Source: Paracoccaceae bacterium (GTDB lineage: Bacteria; Pseudomonadota; Alphaproteobacteria; Rhodobacterales; Rhodobacteraceae). From it: a DNA stretch of 9,710 bases. A program made the position numbers and the translations under genes. Location: positions 1 to 9,710 of the forward strand of contig JAAEZW010000055.1 of NCBI GenBank assembly GCA_018222665.1, read 5' to 3'. The notes beneath the pieces are model-generated. The model was not told the origin of the DNA, made no database searches, and worked only from the letters and a program-made list of their open reading frames with translations. This document shows, piece by piece, positions 7,760-9,710 of this stretch (the stretch's first letter is position 1; every line of letters begins with the position of its first letter).

Positions 7760-8717
7760 GCCCATATTGCTTCAGATCGGGAATGTGACAGAGCGGATGA
7801 AAAATCGCTTTGACGCATTGTTTGATGTTCACGTCTGGTTTGATCAACAGGATCAAGACGCCTTTATGGATGCACATGGCGCGGATGTTGTTGGCATCGC
7901 AACAGACGGACATTGGGGTGTGCCAGACAATTTGTTGGCCCGCCTGCCGAACCTAAAGGTCGTATCATCCTATGGGGTCGGGTATGACGCCATTGATGCG
8001 GATGATGCCGCCGCACGCGGTATATTGGTGTCACACACACCAAATGTCCTGAATGATGAAGTTGCAGATACGGCGATTATGCTGTGGCTTGCCACATCCC
8101 GCCGCTTGGTTCAGGCGGATAAATGGGCACGATCAGGACAATGGGAACGCGATGGCGCCTTTCCCTTAACCCGATCCGTTCAAAAACGTCAGGTCGGCAT
8201 TTTGGGTATGGGGCGCATCGGGGAAACCATTGCGAAACGTGCACTGGGGTTTGATGCAACCATCCATTATCACTCCCGCACGCCCAAGGATATTGATTTC
8301 ATTTATCACAGCACAGTCAAGGAATTGGCCGCCGCAGTTGATGTATTATTCGTGATCACTCCAGGTGGTGCATCGACCTATCACTTGGTTAATGATGAGG
8401 TCATGAACGCCCTCGGTGCCGAGGGGATGTTGATCAACGTGGCGCGTGGGTCCGTCGTCGACGAAACCGCATTGATCGCGGCCCTTCAGGACGGGCGCTT
8501 GGGATCAGCGGGATTGGATGTGTTTGAACAAGAACCCAAAATTCCGGATGCGCTAAAGGCCATGGAAAATGTTGTTCTGTTGCCCCATGTTGGCAGTGCG
8601 TCCGTCGAAACCCGTCAGGCCATGGGCGATCTGACCTGTGAAAATCTGGAACGCTATACGCAAGACGGCACAGTTGTCACGCCTGTTCCTGAGTGCGCAG
8701 ATTTGAACGGAACATGA
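7752..8717 (+). CDS. D-isomer 2-hydroxyacid dehydrogenase (glyoxylate/hydroxypyruvate reductase-like)
   Basis: A 321-residue cytosolic dehydrogenase. The dinucleotide motif GMGRIG is at 152-157. The basic HSRTP (174-178) at the end of the second strand favours NADPH over NADH. The catalytic triad is R232 ([10 protein letters not shown]), E261 (FEQEP) and H279 (LPHVGSAS). [12 protein letters not shown] (71-82) is the substrate-loop pattern of the glyoxylate/hydroxypyruvate reductase group. Known reaction type: reversible reduction of a 2-oxo acid to a D-2-hydroxy acid. Its place after the FAH hydrolase suggests it handles the small fragment left by cleavage (glycolate/glyoxylate or glycerate/hydroxypyruvate), which is inference. 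The start codon lies inside the FAH 3' end (ATGACTAAG, eight-base overlap), so translation is probably coupled. A 2-ketogluconate reductase role is also possible. Confidence 0.92.
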   Translation: MTKPILLQIGNVTERMKNRFDALFDVHVWFDQQDQDAFMDAHGADVVGIATDGHWGVPDNLLARLPNLKVVSSYGVGYDAIDADDAAARGILVSHTPNVLNDEVADTAIMLWLATSRRLVQADKWARSGQWERDGAFPLTRSVQKRQVGILGMGRIGETIAKRALGFDATIHYHSRTPKDIDFIYHSTVKELAAAVDVLFVITPGGASTYHLVNDEVMNALGAEGMLINVARGSVVDETALIAALQDGRLGSAGLDVFEQEPKIPDALKAMENVVLLPHVGSASVETRQAMGDLTCENLERYTQDGTVVTPVPECADLNGT

Positions 8718-8718
8718 T

Positions 8719-9710
8719 GTGAGCACGATCCAAAACATCCGCGTTCAGTATTTTTGCCCCCCCTTGGATGAAGTGCTGGAGGATGCCAAACACGGCGCCC
8801 ATACACATTTCGAATTGGTGACGGTGACACTCACAGACGCGGATGGGATTTCGGGCACAGGGTATACCTATACAGGTGGCAAAGGCGGCCGTTCAATTGA
8901 GGCTATGATCCATCATGACCTTGTCCCATATTTAAGGGGCCAAGATACGCAGGACATTGATACCCTTTATGACGGAATGCAGTGGCATGTGCATTATGTG
9001 GCCCGCGGCGGCATCGCGTCCTTTGCCATATCGGCGGTGGATATCGCGCTGTGGGATCTGCGCGGCAAGCGTTTGAACACATCCCTTTTGCAGATGGCGG
9101 GCGGTGCGCAGGATCGATGCAACGCCTATCGCGGGGGTATTGATTTGGGCTATGATCTACCGCGCTTAATGCAAAGCATGGATGAGTATATGGACGCTGG
9201 TTTTGATGCGGTTAAGATCAAGATCGGTCAACCCGAATTGGCCCAAGATATCGAACGCATCCGCGCCGTGCGCGCCCAGATTGGGGATAAACGGACCTTT
9301 ATGGTGGACGCGAATTACGCATTTAGCGTGGAACAATCCATTGCCGCATCAAAAGCGTTTGCGGATCAAAACATCTATTGGTTTGAAGAACCCACAATCC
9401 CCGATGATTATCAGGGCTATGCCCGCATTGCGGCGGAAACCTCTGTTCCGCTGGCGATGGGTGAAAACCTGCACACCAAACATGAATTTTGCTATGCGTT
9501 CGAACAAAGCAATCTGGGATTTATCCAACCTGATGCGTCAAACTGCGGCGGGATCACAGGGTGGTTGCGCGTGGCAGCGATGTCGGAAAAATACGGCGTC
9601 CCGATCTGTAGCCACGGGATGCAGGAGTTACACGTCAGCCTTGTGTCCGCCCGCCCCAATGCAGGCTGGCTAGAGGTGCATTCCTTTCCCATTGATCAAT
9701 ACACCCACCG
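8719..9710 (+). CDS. Enolase-superfamily acid-sugar dehydratase, mandelate racemase subgroup, 3' end cut by the window edge
   Basis: An open frame of 330 residues starts at a GTG and runs off the right edge. Full-length relatives have about 370-400 residues, so little is missing. The active site of the mandelate racemase subgroup is complete up to the edge: K166-x-K168 (AVKIKIG), metal ligands D197 (VDAN), E223 (WFEEP) and E249 (MGENLH), the D272/H299 dyad (QPDAS, CSHGMQ), and E319 (GWLEVHS). [22 protein letters not shown] (96-117) is the usual capping-domain end. Enzymes with this set dehydrate or epimerise sugar acids; the substrate cannot be told. GTG is chosen because the nearby ATGs at 8714 and 8717 hit TGA at once, the frame is closed at 8704-8706, and CGGAA lies about seven bases upstream. 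Only one base separates it from the previous stop. A 163-codon open frame at 9182-9673 in another frame is its shadow. Confidence 0.9.
   Translation, partial: MSTIQNIRVQYFCPPLDEVLEDAKHGAHTHFELVTVTLTDADGISGTGYTYTGGKGGRSIEAMIHHDLVPYLRGQDTQDIDTLYDGMQWHVHYVARGGIASFAISAVDIALWDLRGKRLNTSLLQMAGGAQDRCNAYRGGIDLGYDLPRLMQSMDEYMDAGFDAVKIKIGQPELAQDIERIRAVRAQIGDKRTFMVDANYAFSVEQSIAASKAFADQNIYWFEEPTIPDDYQGYARIAAETSVPLAMGENLHTKHEFCYAFEQSNLGFIQPDASNCGGITGWLRVAAMSEKYGVPICSHGMQELHVSLVSARPNAGWLEVHSFPIDQYTH

Noticed and set aside
9182..9673. Open frame of 163 codons on the plus strand
   Set aside because: It lies wholly inside the enolase-superfamily gene in another frame. The overlapped frame carries all the catalytic residues.

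Overview
The window reads as part of a sugar-acid (or related hydroxy-acid) catabolic island in a marine-type alphaproteobacterium, most plausibly a Roseobacter-group member of the Rhodobacteraceae. That guess rests on the TRAP transporter, the Caulobacter XylD-like dehydratase and the moderate base composition. No rRNA, tRNA or other taxonomic marker is present, so it is only an inference.

Layout: two convoys of genes diverge from one control region of about 275 bases (4064-4338). Leftwards (minus strand) run dctP (substrate-binding protein), dctQ (small permease), dctM (large permease) and a phytanoyl-CoA dioxygenase-family gene cut by the left edge. Rightwards (plus strand) run a BDH2-like short-chain dehydrogenase, an IlvD/Edd-family aldonate dehydratase, a fumarylacetoacetate-hydrolase-family enzyme, a D-isomer 2-hydroxyacid dehydrogenase, and a mandelate-racemase-subgroup enolase-superfamily enzyme cut by the right edge. 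Spacing within each arm is short or overlapping, except for a 73-base gap after dctP that holds two adjacent inverted repeats. Each arm is therefore probably one operon.

How the genes may work together (inference from families): the TRAP system imports an organic or sugar acid. One or both dehydratases turn an aldonate into a 2-keto-3-deoxy acid, the SDR oxidises it to a 2,4-diketo-3-deoxy acid, and the FAH-family hydrolase splits that to pyruvate plus a 2-hydroxy acid (glycolate from C5, glycerate from C6, lactate from 6-deoxy C6). The 2-hydroxyacid dehydrogenase may then handle the small fragment or its oxo form. This matches the known non-phosphorylative route described for L-fucose, L-rhamnose and pentoses. 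Two unrelated acid-sugar dehydratases in one operon and a PhyH oxygenase in the transporter operon are the less ordinary points. No sugar dehydrogenase, lactonase or regulator gene lies inside the window. I see no mobile element, CRISPR array, RNA gene or clear intrinsic terminator.
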